Assembly (NCBI GenBank): GCA_963921825.1
Contig: OY997591.1
Coordinates: 46,273,825-46,337,824, forward strand
Direction of reading: 5' to 3'
DNA: 64,000 nt
DNA from: Erodium maritimum
Taxonomy: Eukaryota; Streptophyta; Magnoliopsida; Geraniales; Geraniaceae
Both the position numbers and the translations under genes were made by a program. The notes under the pieces were generated by a model. That model had not been told where the DNA came from. It worked only from the letters and a program-made list of their open reading frames with translations, and ran no database searches. This document shows, piece after piece, positions 35,116 through 47,643 of this stretch. Within the stretch, counting starts at the first letter, position 1. Each line of letters starts with the position of its first letter.

Positions 35116-36370
35116 GTGGCATCCACGCTCCTGTAGTTAAGATGTGGTGGAAGGGATTTATCTCATAAAGAGGGATTCTGGAGTGTATTGTCCTTAGAAG
35201 GGTTAATTTATCAACTACAAACAGAGATTAAGTGACCCTCAGAGAAGTTTCGGCAGCAGTATAATGATTAGAGAATATCACATATTAGCTATGCAATTGT
35301 TAGGGGATTTATATCACATCATACTCTTTAGTCATGAATCACAATAAGTTGTCCTTATGTGCAGGGCTATTGATGCCAAACTTGAGTGTATAATGAGATA
35401 TGTTTACAAAATATGGAGAAGGAGAGAAAACAGGTGCAGAGGAGGAAATTTATAACATTTTATCCCCCAAATTCTGTACATATATTCACACGATTGATTT
35501 TCTATCATTCACATTTGTTCTTCTGAATGATCATTAACCACTAATGGATCTCTCGTTATGGTTTAATTTTATTCATGTGGAATTCATTATTATTGAACAC
35601 ATGGCCAACAGGATAGTAATCCTCATTTTTTGTTTGGGTTCTAATTTAGAAAAGCCTGACATAACTTATGTTTTCCTTGCATATTTGACTAGTACAGAAA
35701 AATGGCTGGGAGGCTTTGTTTGGCGAGAACTCCAGGACCAATTCAGGTAATTCCCAAGTATTAACTCTGCACAAATGATTATTTTCAGCATGCCCTAGGT
35801 TTAGAGACTGTAAATCTATTAAAACGGGACCCTTATATTGGGTCGGGCTTCCACTACTAACGGTTTAGAGACAAATTATTGCAAATTATTGGCACCATAA
35901 ACAGTTTAAGGTTGAGATCTAGGTAATATTCTTTAATTTACTATATGTTCTGAAGTTATTACTTCTGTCGTGCTTGTTTCAGGTTGTAGGTTTTTTCCCT
36001 TGGAGATGGATCTAGAAGATTTCGTGGATGGAATGTTGCAGCAAGGGTAAAAGCATGGATCTCTTACTTTCTTGTTGTATTTTCTTTCACATCGTATTCT
36101 GAGATGGATTGCAGATAGTAATAGTTTATTACGGTCTTAGCACAAATGTTTGTGAAGCATAATAAAACTACTTACTTGTTAGATGGTGTCTCTTGTCAAA
36201 CTTTTACCATGCCTATTCTACAATGCAGTGTTGAATCAGCTTGAGCCATTTTTCTTGTAACCTCTTTGTATTTTATTCTTAATGATGATAAACAAACCCC
36301 TTCATAAATTTGGACCTTTACAATTCATAAATTGAGAGTTTACATATTTCCTCTACAATTTTGGCAAAAC
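35116..36370. other. 3' regions of two convergent genes, possible short spliced frame
   Basis: The 3' untranslated regions of the CysRS gene and the minus-strand heparanase-like gene face each other here. One feature stands out: ATG at 35702 opens MAGRLCLARTPGPIQ, which ends at a good donor (ttcag/gtaatt, 35747). A good acceptor (gtttcag, ending at 35983) follows, after which the frame adds about ten codons before a stop. I do not recognise the peptide, so it is not called as a gene. Confidence 0.35.
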
Positions 36371-39300
36371 CTATGTGCATGCTGTAACATTGATACTCGG
36401 AAACTGAACAAATACAATGGAGAAAGGTGCCATTGTAATTGGAGCTAACATTCTCTCATTTATTGGCTCCAAAGGAGGTATAAGGTCAGATGAACTTACT
36501 GATAGTTCTTTTCCATTTAGAAGCATTGTTTCACTGTGCAAGTCTCCATTTTTGGCTGTCAAGTGGTATTCTTCTCTTTCATCATCTGCAATTTTAGAAC
36601 TTTGAGAGATTGTAGTAGCATTTCCCCCTAGACTTGGGTGGTCTGGCTGCAAAGTCAAAGTCGCATTACTGGAATCATTTCCAGTTGAGACATGGACTTG
36701 AAATCTAGTTTTACCGTCAAGATTGATCAAAAGCAGTGTGATTCCTCGCTGCAATGATGTAGAGCTAATGTCTTAGCTTAGTATATTTTGTATTTTTCAT
36801 GTCAATATATAACTACATACAGAATTCTTTGAACAGTGGGTGTAGGCACGAATTTTCCCAGTCCCAGAGAAGGTTGTCTTCAGAACTTTGCTTCCCATTA
36901 AGCGATGCCAAAGAAGTGCACTGTGAATACGAAATCAAAAGTTCATTGAGGAATTTATCATTTACATTTTCTCTTTAATTTAGTCCAAAAAAAAATAGGT
37001 GATAGCCATTCAAGTTTCCTTGATTTTTACCAATTTCATTGAGCAATATATACAAGTTTAAAGTTTTCTGTGAAGTACCTAATTTTTAACCTCGAGAGCT
37101 TTCAAGGTTCTGTTACTAAATTGTTGAACTGAAAAAATGATTTGTATATTGAAAGCCAATTTTAAAGAGAGTGATTTTGTCAGCAAACCAATAGTTAAAA
37201 AGTTAGACTTACTTCAAGATTGAGCGTCATTTGAAACATCCATTTTGCACGAATCATAATTTAGTTTGAACCTAAAGAGTCAAACCTGTAATAATCTGGG
37301 TTTGGGACGAAAGTGGCAGTGTTCAGTAGACCATAATTTCCACCAATCAATGTTTGTCTACAATATGTTTTGGTATCATAAGATGATGCCATTCCAAGCT
37401 GATCTAAGTACCTGCTCTTTGTGAAGTGAGTCAATCTCCACCAATTTATTGAAAGTTGAAACCTGAATATTGTTGCGGAAGAGGTTAGGGCAGGCTTACC
37501 AGAAACTGAATACAAATGTGTTGGTGACATGATTCTTGCCACTATTAAAAACACCTCCGGCTTCGCCGACCCATGTGACTGCTGAAGTTTCAGAATTCTT
37601 CAGAATGCATTGGAGGCTTCTGAAGGGTTGTGATCCACTATCAAGGTAGGAAGGATCTAGGATCTTGTTTACAAGGTGGTCATCAACACCTATTCACCAG
37701 AAAGTAATTTTGTTTAGGTGAAGTATATTTTTCGCCAGGTTGTACTTTCTTATGCCTGAAGCCTGCATATCAATAGGAAAAGGGCATGCACAATTCTGTT
37801 TTTTTTTTAACTGTGTCGATGTACCTGGACCGAGGTTATAGATGTGATGAGTGACTACTTGTAGACTTTGAGCTGTTTTGTCCATAAATTCAGTGAACCA
37901 GTTTGCATCAAAGAATCCTCCTGGTGCTAGGACAAGAGGCTTAGCTTCAAGTTCTCTATAGATATCGTGTACCATGTTCTGGAGAGAGTTTATGTCGGCT
38001 GCATATTGGTCAGCTGCAATTCTGGCTCCAATTCCATTCCCACTTAGTTCATTTCCTGACAAAGAGAGTGACATCATGTATCATGCTTTTGCTGTTAAGT
38101 TCGAACCATCAAACAGAAATTTAATTTGATGATTGTTGTATACTAAAATTCTGTACTGATCATCGTCCGTTTCTTGATCAGGCTTACACAAGATAAGAGA
38201 GATTACCAAGCTCCCAACCAGAGATATTGTAGCCTTTGTTGACAGTATAGCGGATTAGCGATTCAGCGTTACTAGAATTCCAAGGTCCTTTTGCAGATCC
38301 ATCTGAAGTGATGGCCCTCTGGTACAGTGCATTCAACCCAAAAGTAACCATAGCCCTGTATGTATTTCAAGAAAACAATAACTCTATCTTCTTGCAGTTG
38401 AATCAATTGCTTATTGTTATTCTTATTGGAAGTGAGAGGTATCAGTCCTGACAAACATACCCAGTTTTCTCGAAGAAGGTATTGAGTTCGTCCCATCGAG
38501 ACATGGATAAGCAACCCTGTGAGAAACCCAGAAGCAGTGAGGTGTCTTTAACGAACTTGCTGCATGCTCCTTGGTTTCCATTTGCCTCCACTCCATATAT
38601 AGCTCTGTCCTGTAATGTGCCTCCTATTCTCACTTTCAAGGGAGAAAAGGCTGTGATGCACATACAAACTCTGTTCATGTTCATATAAGGTACGTACAAA
38701 TAGTAGATTAAGATAAATCATTGTATCAAGTAAGCTAATTCTGATTGTTTTCAGGGATAATTGCAAAAAAGTGCCATGAACTTGCCTTTTTGTTGCACTT
38801 TGTGTAAAAAAAATATTCAAAATGACGATTTTCCCTTTAATAATAAGTAAAAAACAAAAATCCAAAATTTTCATCGCCCAGTAATTTTCTTCCTCTGTGT
38901 ACGTCCAAAGAGAAACAAAAATAAGTGAGGTGAAAATTTCAAGGGTAAACTATCATTTTGAAACAACTGTATGTAAAGTGGAACAGAAAGGCAAATTCAG
39001 GACACATTTACAAAAATGATATAGTTTTATGCAATTATCCCTTGTTTTTATCATACCTTTGACAGCATTTAACAGAATTGGGTTGGTGAGATCCTGCACG
39101 GAAGAAGAAGAAGAAGATGAGCAGAGTGAGAAGAAACATAGAGCACTTGGGGTGGGCCGAGATGAGCTTACCAGATTGAGAATACTAGCCGTACCCCAGC
39201 TGCATGTCCCGTAGTCACACTTATCAGGCGGCCACCAATCCAAAGTGGCACAAATGAAATCATGGTCTGTTGTTGCTATGGCAGCTTCTCCATCAATATA

Positions 39301-39450
39301 CACATTCCCTACACTCTTGGAAACACTTCCTCTCTGCATGATACTGAGACCGATCCAGAACAGCAAAAAGCATAAAACCAGCAGAATCAACAGCCGGATC
39401 ATCATGCGCTTACCGGGTACGTTCTTTGTATCAGTTTCTGAAATATTCAT
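36371..39450 (-). CDS. Heparanase-like protein, GH79 beta-glucuronidase (nine exons)
   Basis: Exons on the minus strand: 39450-39172, 39093-39057, 38650-38461, 38355-38207, 38055-37825, 37689-37500, 37411-37286, 36920-36821, 36748-36371. All introns are GT-AG and phases match, giving 559 residues, close to the roughly 540 of Arabidopsis GUS proteins. A hydrophobic stretch at about 17-38 is a signal peptide or anchor. Family blocks in order: [81 protein letters not shown]. The catalytic glutamates are expected to be Glu221 (GNE, acid/base) and Glu338 (VGE, nucleophile). Plant members act in the secretory route or cell wall and trim glucuronic acid from arabinogalactan proteins. A second in-frame Met pair at 16-17 could be the true start. 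Confidence 0.93.
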
Positions 39451-41439
39451 GTTATGTAAGTGCAGGAAGAGGGAGAGGAATTAGAATTTAGAGATCTCCA
39501 TCCCTTTTACTAAACGTGTGAAGAAATGTAGAGTTGGGGTAAGGCAAATGGGCAAGTAGCAAAGACGACCCACCATGCATAGTGCTTGTCATATTGTATT
39601 CCCTTGACCTATATGGTATAAGCTTATGACTTGGTCATCACCATCACTCCCACTTTCGGAGTCTTCAACACTCCTATCCTATCCATGAACATTCTTCAGA
39701 CCTCATCCTAAGTCTTCGACACTCCTATCCATGAACCTTCTTCGGACCTCATCCTAGTTTTGGATGCATATGGCTGCATTGACCATTCTTGTCTAGGGAT
39801 CACAACTAGGCAGCTTTGTTAATCCTTGAATTTATTTTTTCATCCGACCTCAACCCGGTAGGGTAAGGGAGAAACCTGAAAAACACTGAAATTATATAAG
39901 GGATCATTGTAAAAAAAGTGCCCTCAACTTTTTTTTTTGGGTGCATTGTTACTAAATCAATTAAAAATAAATGAAAAGTCAAAAAAACGCCCTTCAAAAT
40001 AGTGCATAGTATACTTCAAAAATAAATAAATTTTCTTCCCTATTTTTTTATGTATTAAATATTTTGATTTAGAGTATATATATTTAAAAAAAATCATATT
40101 TTTAGTACAAGGTTATTAAATATTATGCTTAAAAAATTAAAATTAAAAACAATTTTCACCCCTAGAATTATTTGTAAAATATCAAATATAAAAAACTCAT
40201 CTATTTTTTGTTCATTATTTTAGAAAAAATTAAGAAGTTATGGACTTTTTTGTTCCACTTAAAACCAATTTCAAGGTTCATCCTCAGGTCTAAAACTAGG
40301 ATGAGGTTTTAAGGCACTTTTCTGTTAATCTGCACCAAAAAAAAAAAAAAAAGAAGTTATGGCACTTTTTTGTTCCACTTAAAACCTCAGGGCATAATCT
40401 GCTAGAGTCCAAAACTTTAATGATACATTTTTGCTATTATCCCATAAATAAATATCAAGATATGAGTAGAATGATATTTTTATAAATCCAGTACGGGTCG
40501 GGTTTGAATCATTTTGCCATCCTAATGTGTAAAGTTGCAGTTTGGTCAATTTGTTGAGAGAAAGAGAGAAAGTGTTGGGATTGGTTGAACTTTCTTGTTT
40601 GGAATTTTCTAGTAACAGAGCATAAACCTTGCCCTTTAATCATGATGTTGATTGTAGCTACTAGCTTTATTTGTGTTTGATACTATATACATGTATTTAT
40701 TTAATTATTTCAGATGGTCCTTATAGTAGCTTTCATTTTCAACTGGCCCTGTAGAGTCCCACCACTTGGTGAAAAAGACCATGGCTAGTGGTGTGAGTGT
40801 GCATTATATTTTGAGGGTTTAATACAATATGTTTGGGTGGATACTTAAAAAGGTTTCATATGGGGTTCTAACTGGACTTGAGTTTTTCAGGGAAGCTTAT
40901 ATACATGCTGTACGCAGCAGGTTCATCTGCAAAATTGTTGTTGGTGAGCACAAGTTTATTAAAATAATATTTGGGATACCCAAACCCAAAATATTATATA
41001 GTAATTATGTTACTCTTTTTGTTAATCTGATGTCAGATTAAGAATGAGGGAGAGAAGCTTAACCATTGCAGATCGGTTGGTTGGTGCCAACATTAACCAT
41101 TGGTCGGCCATAAAGACTTCTTTTTGAAAAGTCTCCTCAATGAGCAGACATGGAAGATTTAAAGTCCATTGTCTCATCCAATGTGTATCCGTAATGGTTT
41201 TAATCTGCGTAGTTGTTTGAGCTTGTCTCTTCTTCAAATAACTACCTCATACAATTATCTTTACAATAGTCAACAACTAATAGGCTAACGAGGTAGTTGC
41301 TCGTACTTTTAATATTTTCAAAATAACCATAAATCAAACAAGTTATTTTACTTATGTCAAATTTAAAATACAGACGATAATTAAACATATAACATTGACA
41401 CAAACCCTACGATCATTCAACTAATTTTTAATCGTTTTA
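39451..41439. other. Promoter side of the heparanase-like gene and AT-rich intergenic DNA
   Basis: The upstream region of the minus-strand gene contains two near-copies of a segment with 'ttcttc(a/g)gacctcatcctaa' (39680-39760). Further on there are duplicated segments with 'aagttatggcacttttttgttccacttaaaacc' (40230-40265 and 40350-40390) flanking an A-rich run. A 70-codon frame at 40829-41041 has no recognised motif. No gene is called. Confidence 0.45.
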
Positions 41440-41815
41440 ATGCTGAGACGCCACTTCGGCTGATCTTTGAGCTTCTTCCACACAACACGTTTAGTCTATG
41501 TTTTGGTTTTGCCCTCGTAATCGGTCACGCTAACAGCATAGATTTCTTCATCGGTTGCTCCTTTTCTAAGAGCGTTGAGATGATCACGGAATATCTTTCG
41601 AAGGCCTTGCACTTTTGGCTCGTCTTGAGAAAATGATCTTTCATCTGCTTTTACGTCCCTGTAGGCCACTCTTTGTTTACGGTCTTTAGGAAAACGAGGT
41701 AGAGTTCTTCCCAGTACTTTCCTCCGGCCTCAGCAACGGTTAGTCATGTTACCACCAAATGCATCTCCTCTTCTGTCGATCATACCAGACCAGTTGTCCA
41801 AGAAGACGAAGCCAT
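41440..41815 (-). pseudogene. Fragment of a Harbinger SANT-like protein
   Basis: From an ATG at 41815 the minus strand reads MASSSWTTGLV, then STEEEMHLVVT, KYWEELYLVFLKTVN and MKDHFLKTSQKCKAFE, with stops between. This has the same arrangement as the SANT-like frame at 25383-25758 (EEEM, YW, KDHxxxTS). The flanking text near 41215-41300 also resembles Harbinger subterminal sequence, but no terminal repeats were found. Confidence 0.4.
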
Positions 41816-41998
41816 TTTAGAAAAAGAAAAGACGAAGGATGATGAGAGAATTCGAGAGAGAAGTTGAGAGGAAGGTGTGAGAATGAATGAAGAGGTGAGA
41901 GGTGTTTATAGGGATGGGGTTTCGGCGTGGTAGCGTCGACGGACACGTACATTATTACCCGTATAGTGTGTGTACACGAAGATCGAGACATAGAAAAG

Positions 41999-42238
41999 CC
42001 GATAAAAAACAATGGGACGATAGCACAAGCTAAGGAGCCAAGATTGCACCAAAAGTCCAAACACATTCTAAGGCGTTACCATCTCATTCGAGAAATCATT
42101 GAGAGAGCAGACGTGAAGATATGTAAAGTACCCACAAATGATAATGTAGCTGATCCTCTAACTAAGGCTCTTCCACAACCTAAGCATGAGGGTTATGTTA
42201 GATCTATGGGTTTTACTTGTAATGTAGATTGGACCTAG
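41999..42238 (+). pseudogene. C-terminal end of a Ty1/copia polyprotein (RNase H)
   Basis: The open frame reads GTIAQAKEPRLHQKSKHI, RRYHLIREIIERADV and NVADPLTKALPQPKHEGY, the extreme C-terminus of copia RNase H (family text: HQKSKHI..YHLIREI..NVADPLTKAL). It ends at a stop 14 bases before the LTR. Everything upstream of the RNase H tail is missing and replaced by the Harbinger fragment region. Confidence 0.8.
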
Positions 42239-42240
42239 TG

Positions 42241-42252
42241 CAAGTGGGAGAC
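42241..42252 (+). promoter_or_regulatory. Polypurine tract of the copia remnant
   Basis: caagtgggagac directly precedes the LTR start TGTTAG. The same aagtgggaga tract precedes the LTR of the neighbouring copia element at 45982-45992. It primes plus-strand DNA synthesis in these elements. Confidence 0.7.
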
Positions 42253-42860
42253 TGTTAGTTTTGTGCCCTAGGTCAATCTTTTCATGTATGACATTATCAT
42301 TTATTAATACATTGGCACTTTCATTATTATTTTGTTAAATGTTAATAGCGTGAATAATCGACTCTTTCTAAGATTTTCAAGTACGTGACTTGATAGTAAA
42401 ACTCTTAGAAGAAAAAGGGTATTATTCTAATGATCCCTAGTCTTACCGATATACTAAGACTAGTATGGTGTTGGTTGATGATCACGTTTTACTGATCATT
42501 CATATTGGATATGAAGTCAAATCATAAATGTCATTTAGGGAAATGGTATTGGATGACCCATTGTGAGAATACTACATAGCAACTATCCTGAGTATTTCTC
42601 AGAATCGTAATATGACTTAAGTCCTTTGACCTTATAGTTGTCATGGATTTCTACATAGGTGGTTGTGTGTCTTGATGCTGTTCAACGTTGTCTTTAACCG
42701 GGCAACAATAAAATTGATGTTGAATACATAATTGTCTATGTGAGAAATGTGAGCGATTGATAAGGGATTTGTCACTCATGTAAATATGAGAGATATCGTT
42801 TGGGTCTCTTGATAAGTGAGACTGCATAAATGCATGGCCATGAAAGATTGGTGACGCACT
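42253..42860 (+). mobile_element. Truncated copia 3' LTR, same family as the solo LTR at 48190-50039
   Basis: It starts TGTTAGTTTTGTGCC and matches the inverse of the solo LTR over about 600 bases (for example tactaagactagtatg, gatcacgttttactgatcat, ataagggatttgtcactcat). Similarity fades around 42845-42870, and the next copia element begins near 42895, so its 3' part is lost. The approximate end is inferred. Confidence 0.75.
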
Positions 42861-42894
42861 GCTCACATGGGCATATTGCTCTAAAGACTCTATC

Positions 42895-45800
42895 ATGGAG
42901 AAGTCCAGCGATGAAGAAACTGTTGTTGCGGCGGTTGGAAACTCCAAGGATGCGTCTTTCCATACTGCTCTAAGTCAAGAAGCAATGGAGAACTATGCTG
43001 TTAGGGATCTTGGAAAGGTCTATCTAGCCGATGGCTTGCCTCTGCCCATTTTCGGTAACAGAGACATTACCTTGAAGATGTCGAACGGACGCACGTGGAA
43101 GATAAAGAAGGTGAGACATGTGCCGAAGTGGAAACAGAATCTTATTTCCGTTGGTCACCTTGATGATGAACGTCACACAGTTACTTTTGGCCAAGGTCAG
43201 TGGAAAGTGTCAAAGGGTGCAATGATGGTTGCTCGTGGTCAAAAAACTGGCACCCTCTACATGACGACAAGTTGCCCTAACTCCGCAGCTGTCGTTGACT
43301 ATACCCAGAAGAACGAATTATGGCATCAACGACTTGGACACATGAGCGAGAAAGGTATGAAGATTCACGTCAAAGAGGGAAAGATTTTTTAGTTGAATTC
43401 AGTGGATCACCATTTGTATGAGAGTTGTGTGCTTGGGAAATAGAAGAGAATCGGTTTCTCAAGTGGAGGAAGGGAGATGAAGACAGAGAAATTGGCACTG
43501 GTTCACACCAATGTATGAGGACCTCCCCTGGTTGCTTCACTTGAAGGGTCACATTATTATGTGACGTTCATAGACGACTCAACTAGAAAGTTTTAGGTGT
43601 ACTTTATGAAACCAAAGTATGGAGTGTTCAATGTTTTCAAGACCTGGAAAGCTTTGGTTGAGAACGGGACAAACTTGAAGTTAAAAAATTTAAAGTCTGA
43701 TAAAGGTGGAGAATACATCGACGGTGCCTTCAGGAAATATTATGCTCTGAACGGGATCAAGATGGTGAAAACCATTCCAAAAATACCTCGACAAAACGGA
43801 GTAGCGGAGATGATGAATCAGACGCTAAACGAGCGTGCCAGAAGCATGAGACTACACTCCGGGCTACCGAAGACATTTTGGGTTGATGCGGTTAACACCA
43901 CGACGTATTTGATCAATCGAGGATTAACCATTCCTTTGAATTTCAGAATTCCATAAGAGGTGTGGAGAGGAAAATAGGTAAATTTTTCTTTTCTGAAAGT
44001 ATTTGGTTGCTTTTCTTATGTTCATAATGACGCCACTTCTAGAAGTAAACTTGGTGCAAAATCTAAGAAGTATTATTTTATTGGCTATGGTGATTCCGAG
44101 TTTGGTTATCATCTCAGGGATGCCATCTTTAATGAACACGTGCTCTACAAAGACAAGTTGCAATAGACTCTAGAGAGCCGAGAACAAAAAATCAATAATG
44201 GTTGACTTGAGAGATATTCCTACACACGAACCAAAGCGGTATATGTCGGAAGAAGAAGAACCTGAAGTTCAAGAAGAGATTAAGCAAGATAGTGACTAGA
44301 AAGTCGAAGAATAAACGACGACCTCCACCGTACGCAGAGGTTCTCGCCGTCGCTGGATTTCATCTTGCTTACCGACAAAGAAGAGCCTGAATGCTATGAT
44401 GAAGCAAAGAATGTTGAGGAATCAAGCAAGTGGAAGCTGGCAATGAGGGATGAGATAGACTCACTGTTGTCAAACCGAACATGGGAGTTAGTTGAGCTTC
44501 CGGCTAACAAGAAAGCGCTGAAAAATAAGTGGGTCTACCGGATTAAAGAAGAACACGATCGAAGAAAGCCCTATAAAGTGTGACTGGTAGTCAAGGGTTT
44601 TCAGCAAAAGGAAGACATTGACTACACCGAGATTTTCTCCCATATTGTTAAGCTGGTGACTATTCGAACAGTTCTTGGGCTAATGGCAAAAGAAGATCTA
44701 CACCTTTAACAAATGGACGTGAAGACTGCTTTCCTTCTTGGTGAGTTAGAAGAAGAGATCTACATGAGGCTACTAGAGGTTTTCGAGGTTAAAGGCATGG
44801 AGAAGATGGTGTGCAAGTTCAAAAAGAGTTTGTACGGTTTAAAGCAAGCTCCAAAGAAGTGGTATAAGAAGTTCGACAGCTTCATGAAGAAAGTCGAGTT
44901 CATGAGGTGTGAGGCACATCATTGCTGCTACTTCAAGAGACTTGGGAATTCGTACTTGATATTGTTGCTCTATGTTGACACATGTTAATACCAGGGGCAG
45001 ATCTTAAAGAGATTGAGAAGTTGAAGCAGGGGTGGTCGAAGGAGTTCGAGATGAAGGATCTCGGGACGACAAAGAAAATCCTCGGGATGAGGATTACATG
45101 GAGCAAATAAGGGCTGAAATTGTCACAAGAAGATTATGTGAAGAAGGTCGTGAAAAGGTTCAACATGGACTATGTCAAGTCTGTTGGAACTCCCCTAGGC
45201 AATCACTTTCAGTTTTCTAAAGGCGACTCGCATGTGACAGAAGAGGATATGGCATACATGGATAATATTCCCTATGCTTCGGATATCAGAAGTATTATGT
45301 ACGCGATGGTATGCACGAGACTGTATATTTCACATGCAATGGGAGTTGTGAGCCAATTTATGAGTGAGCCGGCGGGAAAAAAACATTGGGAAGATGTGAA
45401 GTGGATTTTCAGGTACCTTAAAGGAAGATCAAGTACGACATTGTGCTTCCGGAAGTGTGATTTGGTACTTGAAGGGTTCGTTGACGCAGACTACGGTAGT
45501 GACATCTGTAGTAGAAAGAGTACGTCCGGTTATGTCTACACATTCGGAGGTACTATAATTAGTTTGGTTTCAAGGTTGCAGAAGATTGTCGCTCTTTATA
45601 GCTGTGAGGCTGAGTACGTGGCCGTGACGGAGGCTATGAATGAGATGATTTGACTAAGGTCTTTTCTACAAGAGCTGGGGCATGATCTGGAGGGTAGTGT
45701 TCTTCACTACGACAATTAGATCGCCATTCACTAGGCGGAGAACCCGGCGTACCATGCTCGAACGAACCATATACAACGTTACCACTTCATCCGAGAGGCT

Positions 45801-45924
45801 TTGGAAAGAGAGATGCTAGTTCTTGAGAAGATCACAGGAAATGAGAATCCTACTGATATGTTTACGAAGGTTGTGCCAAATGAGAAGTTGAAGTTGTGTG
45901 CAGCTTCAGTGGGCTTATCTGAGT
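42895..45924 (+). pseudogene. Decayed Ty1/copia pol (protease end, integrase, RT, RNase H)
   Basis: Consecutive pieces in changing frames follow the copia pol order. The protease/GAG-pre-integrase part reads GKVYLADGLPLPIFG, KKVRHVPKWKQNLISVG and LWHQRLGHMSEKGM. The integrase reads FIDDSTRKF, LKSDKGGEY, NGVAEMMNQTLNERAR and PKTFWVDAVNTTTYLINR. The reverse transcriptase reads NKWVYRIKEEHDRR, MDVKTAFLLGELEEEIYM, CKFKKSLYGLKQAPKKWYKK and LLLYVDTC. The RNase H reads FVDADYGSD, STSGYV and CEAEYVAVTEAMNE. The protease active site that relatives read as DSGASFHT is NSKDASFHT here, and the RT YVDD box has become YVDT. Many stops are present. It is truncated at the 5' side, with no gag or 5' LTR. Inactive. 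Confidence 0.9.
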
Positions 45925-45992
45925 GAAGAGTTGGACCGCCGCTTATAAATGCTTAAAGACAAGTGATCGACATTAGTCTTTAAGTGGGAGAT

Positions 45993-46468
45993 TGTTGGGT
46001 TATGAAGCCTAATGGGCCTCGTGGGCCCACCCTAGAGTCCCAGGGTTTTAGTTGTTATCTTGTGTTCCTATAAAATGCTTGATGTAGTCGTGTGTTAGGA
46101 GTTGTAGCAAAAAAAAAGTATAGTACGCGTGAGAGGAAAAAGAGGAGATCAGAGTGTGTAACAAAAGCAACTCCATTTGGAGATTATAGTGGATTTAGCT
46201 TTTTCCTTACCTGGCCGAACTGTGAAGAGCTCGTCGCTGTCCAGATCTGACCGGATATACATCTCCACCGCTATTATGAACCCCATCTTCTCGAGTTTCA
46301 ATTCTTCACCATTTCCCCCAAATTCCATGCAACCAAACAACATCCGGGATTTTGAGCTACACAACAAAACCCAAGAATGAAAAGCGTGAAACGAATTTGA
46401 GAAACTTCGTGTCTACGTTACTTGAAAGAGCTCATCTTTCTACATGATTTGGGTTGTTCAATCTAACA
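45993..46468 (+). mobile_element. 3' LTR of the decayed copia element
   Basis: TGTTGGGTTATG follows the polypurine tract aagtgggagat at 45982-45992. The stretch contains a TATA-like tataaaatgc (46069-46078) and ends ATCTAACA at 46468, giving 476 bp with TG...CA termini. Without the 5' LTR the target duplication cannot be checked. Confidence 0.65.
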
Positions 46469-47398
46469 TTTTGTCACAGTTGAATATGAAATTAGAAAGA
46501 AAAAGAATATAAATATTTTTATATAAAATACTTATAACTGAAATAATGAAACTCTAAGTAATTAATAATGAAATAATTAAAAATTAGGAAATTGTTTTTA
46601 CATAAAAACTATTAAATTTTAAAAAGTAAGAACAAAATCCTAAATTAGTTAATAAACTAATGATATTATTATTATTGAATTAATTAAAACATTATATATA
46701 TATATACATAAATTAAAAGGAATTAAATAAAATATTAGTGAAGTGGAAGTGTGAGTAGTTATGATTTTAGAATAAAAATTACTCTAACAGAAAACGTGAT
46801 GGGTAGTTATGATGTCAGTTAGAAATTTAAATAACAATCCTTACTTAGAGTTATCCCTTAAAATATCGTGGATATGAACATTTACTTAGTTTTTAACAAT
46901 TCTTACTTAGAGTTATCCCTTAAAATATCGTGGATGTGGACATTTACTTTGTTTTTAAGTGTTGTGTTCATGGGAGTGTGCGTTTTTAGTTGATCTAATA
47001 ATATTAATATGTCATTAATTATAGGTTCTTCATCTTGATGTATCACAACTTTGACTAATGTTTTATTGAATCTTATTTCATATAAAAGATCTTGATTTTC
47101 AAATACTAGTTCTATTAAAGTTTCCCTAATTATGTAAGTATTGTTTCTATTATACGTTATAGCTGCAACAAAAATTATTGACAGATCTGTGTTCTATTAT
47201 TCTTTTATTAATCTTTTGGATACACAAATTATTTATATGCTCAAGTTTTCTCGTCTTGTATTCTAAGGAGGTTTTATGTGCCTTCAAAATTGAAAATAAT
47301 TTTTCGTTATTTCTTCTACAAGTTCGTATAAATCCCAAAGAAGGTTTTGAACACCAAAAAACATCTGTAAATGTTGTATTCTTTATCTTTTTTATTTA
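46469..47398. other. AT-rich intergenic DNA with a short direct repeat
   Basis: No gene was recognised. The text 'aacaatccttacttagagttatcccttaaaatatcgtggat' is present at about 46831-46874, and a near copy follows at about 46897-46937. Confidence 0.5.
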
Positions 47399-47643
47399 GA
47401 GTATCTGCAGTGGATCGTTGTAAGGTTGAAGCATGTAGCTCGTTGCAGGCGTTGCAATACTTTTCTCCTCGCCGTTGGATCTTGCAACGATGGGACTAGT
47501 AAACCCGGCGCCCAAAGGCTAGTCGTCGGACCAATGGCGACGCGCCACATGTCGACGCCAACTTCCCAACAAAATTCTCATATATATTGAACTCTCTCCC
47601 CTCCTAATTTCACACATATTCTCTCTCAATGTTCTTTGTTCTT

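Noticed and set aside
40829..41041. 70-codon plus-strand frame
   Set aside because: No recognised motif, AT-rich context, ends in simple sequence.
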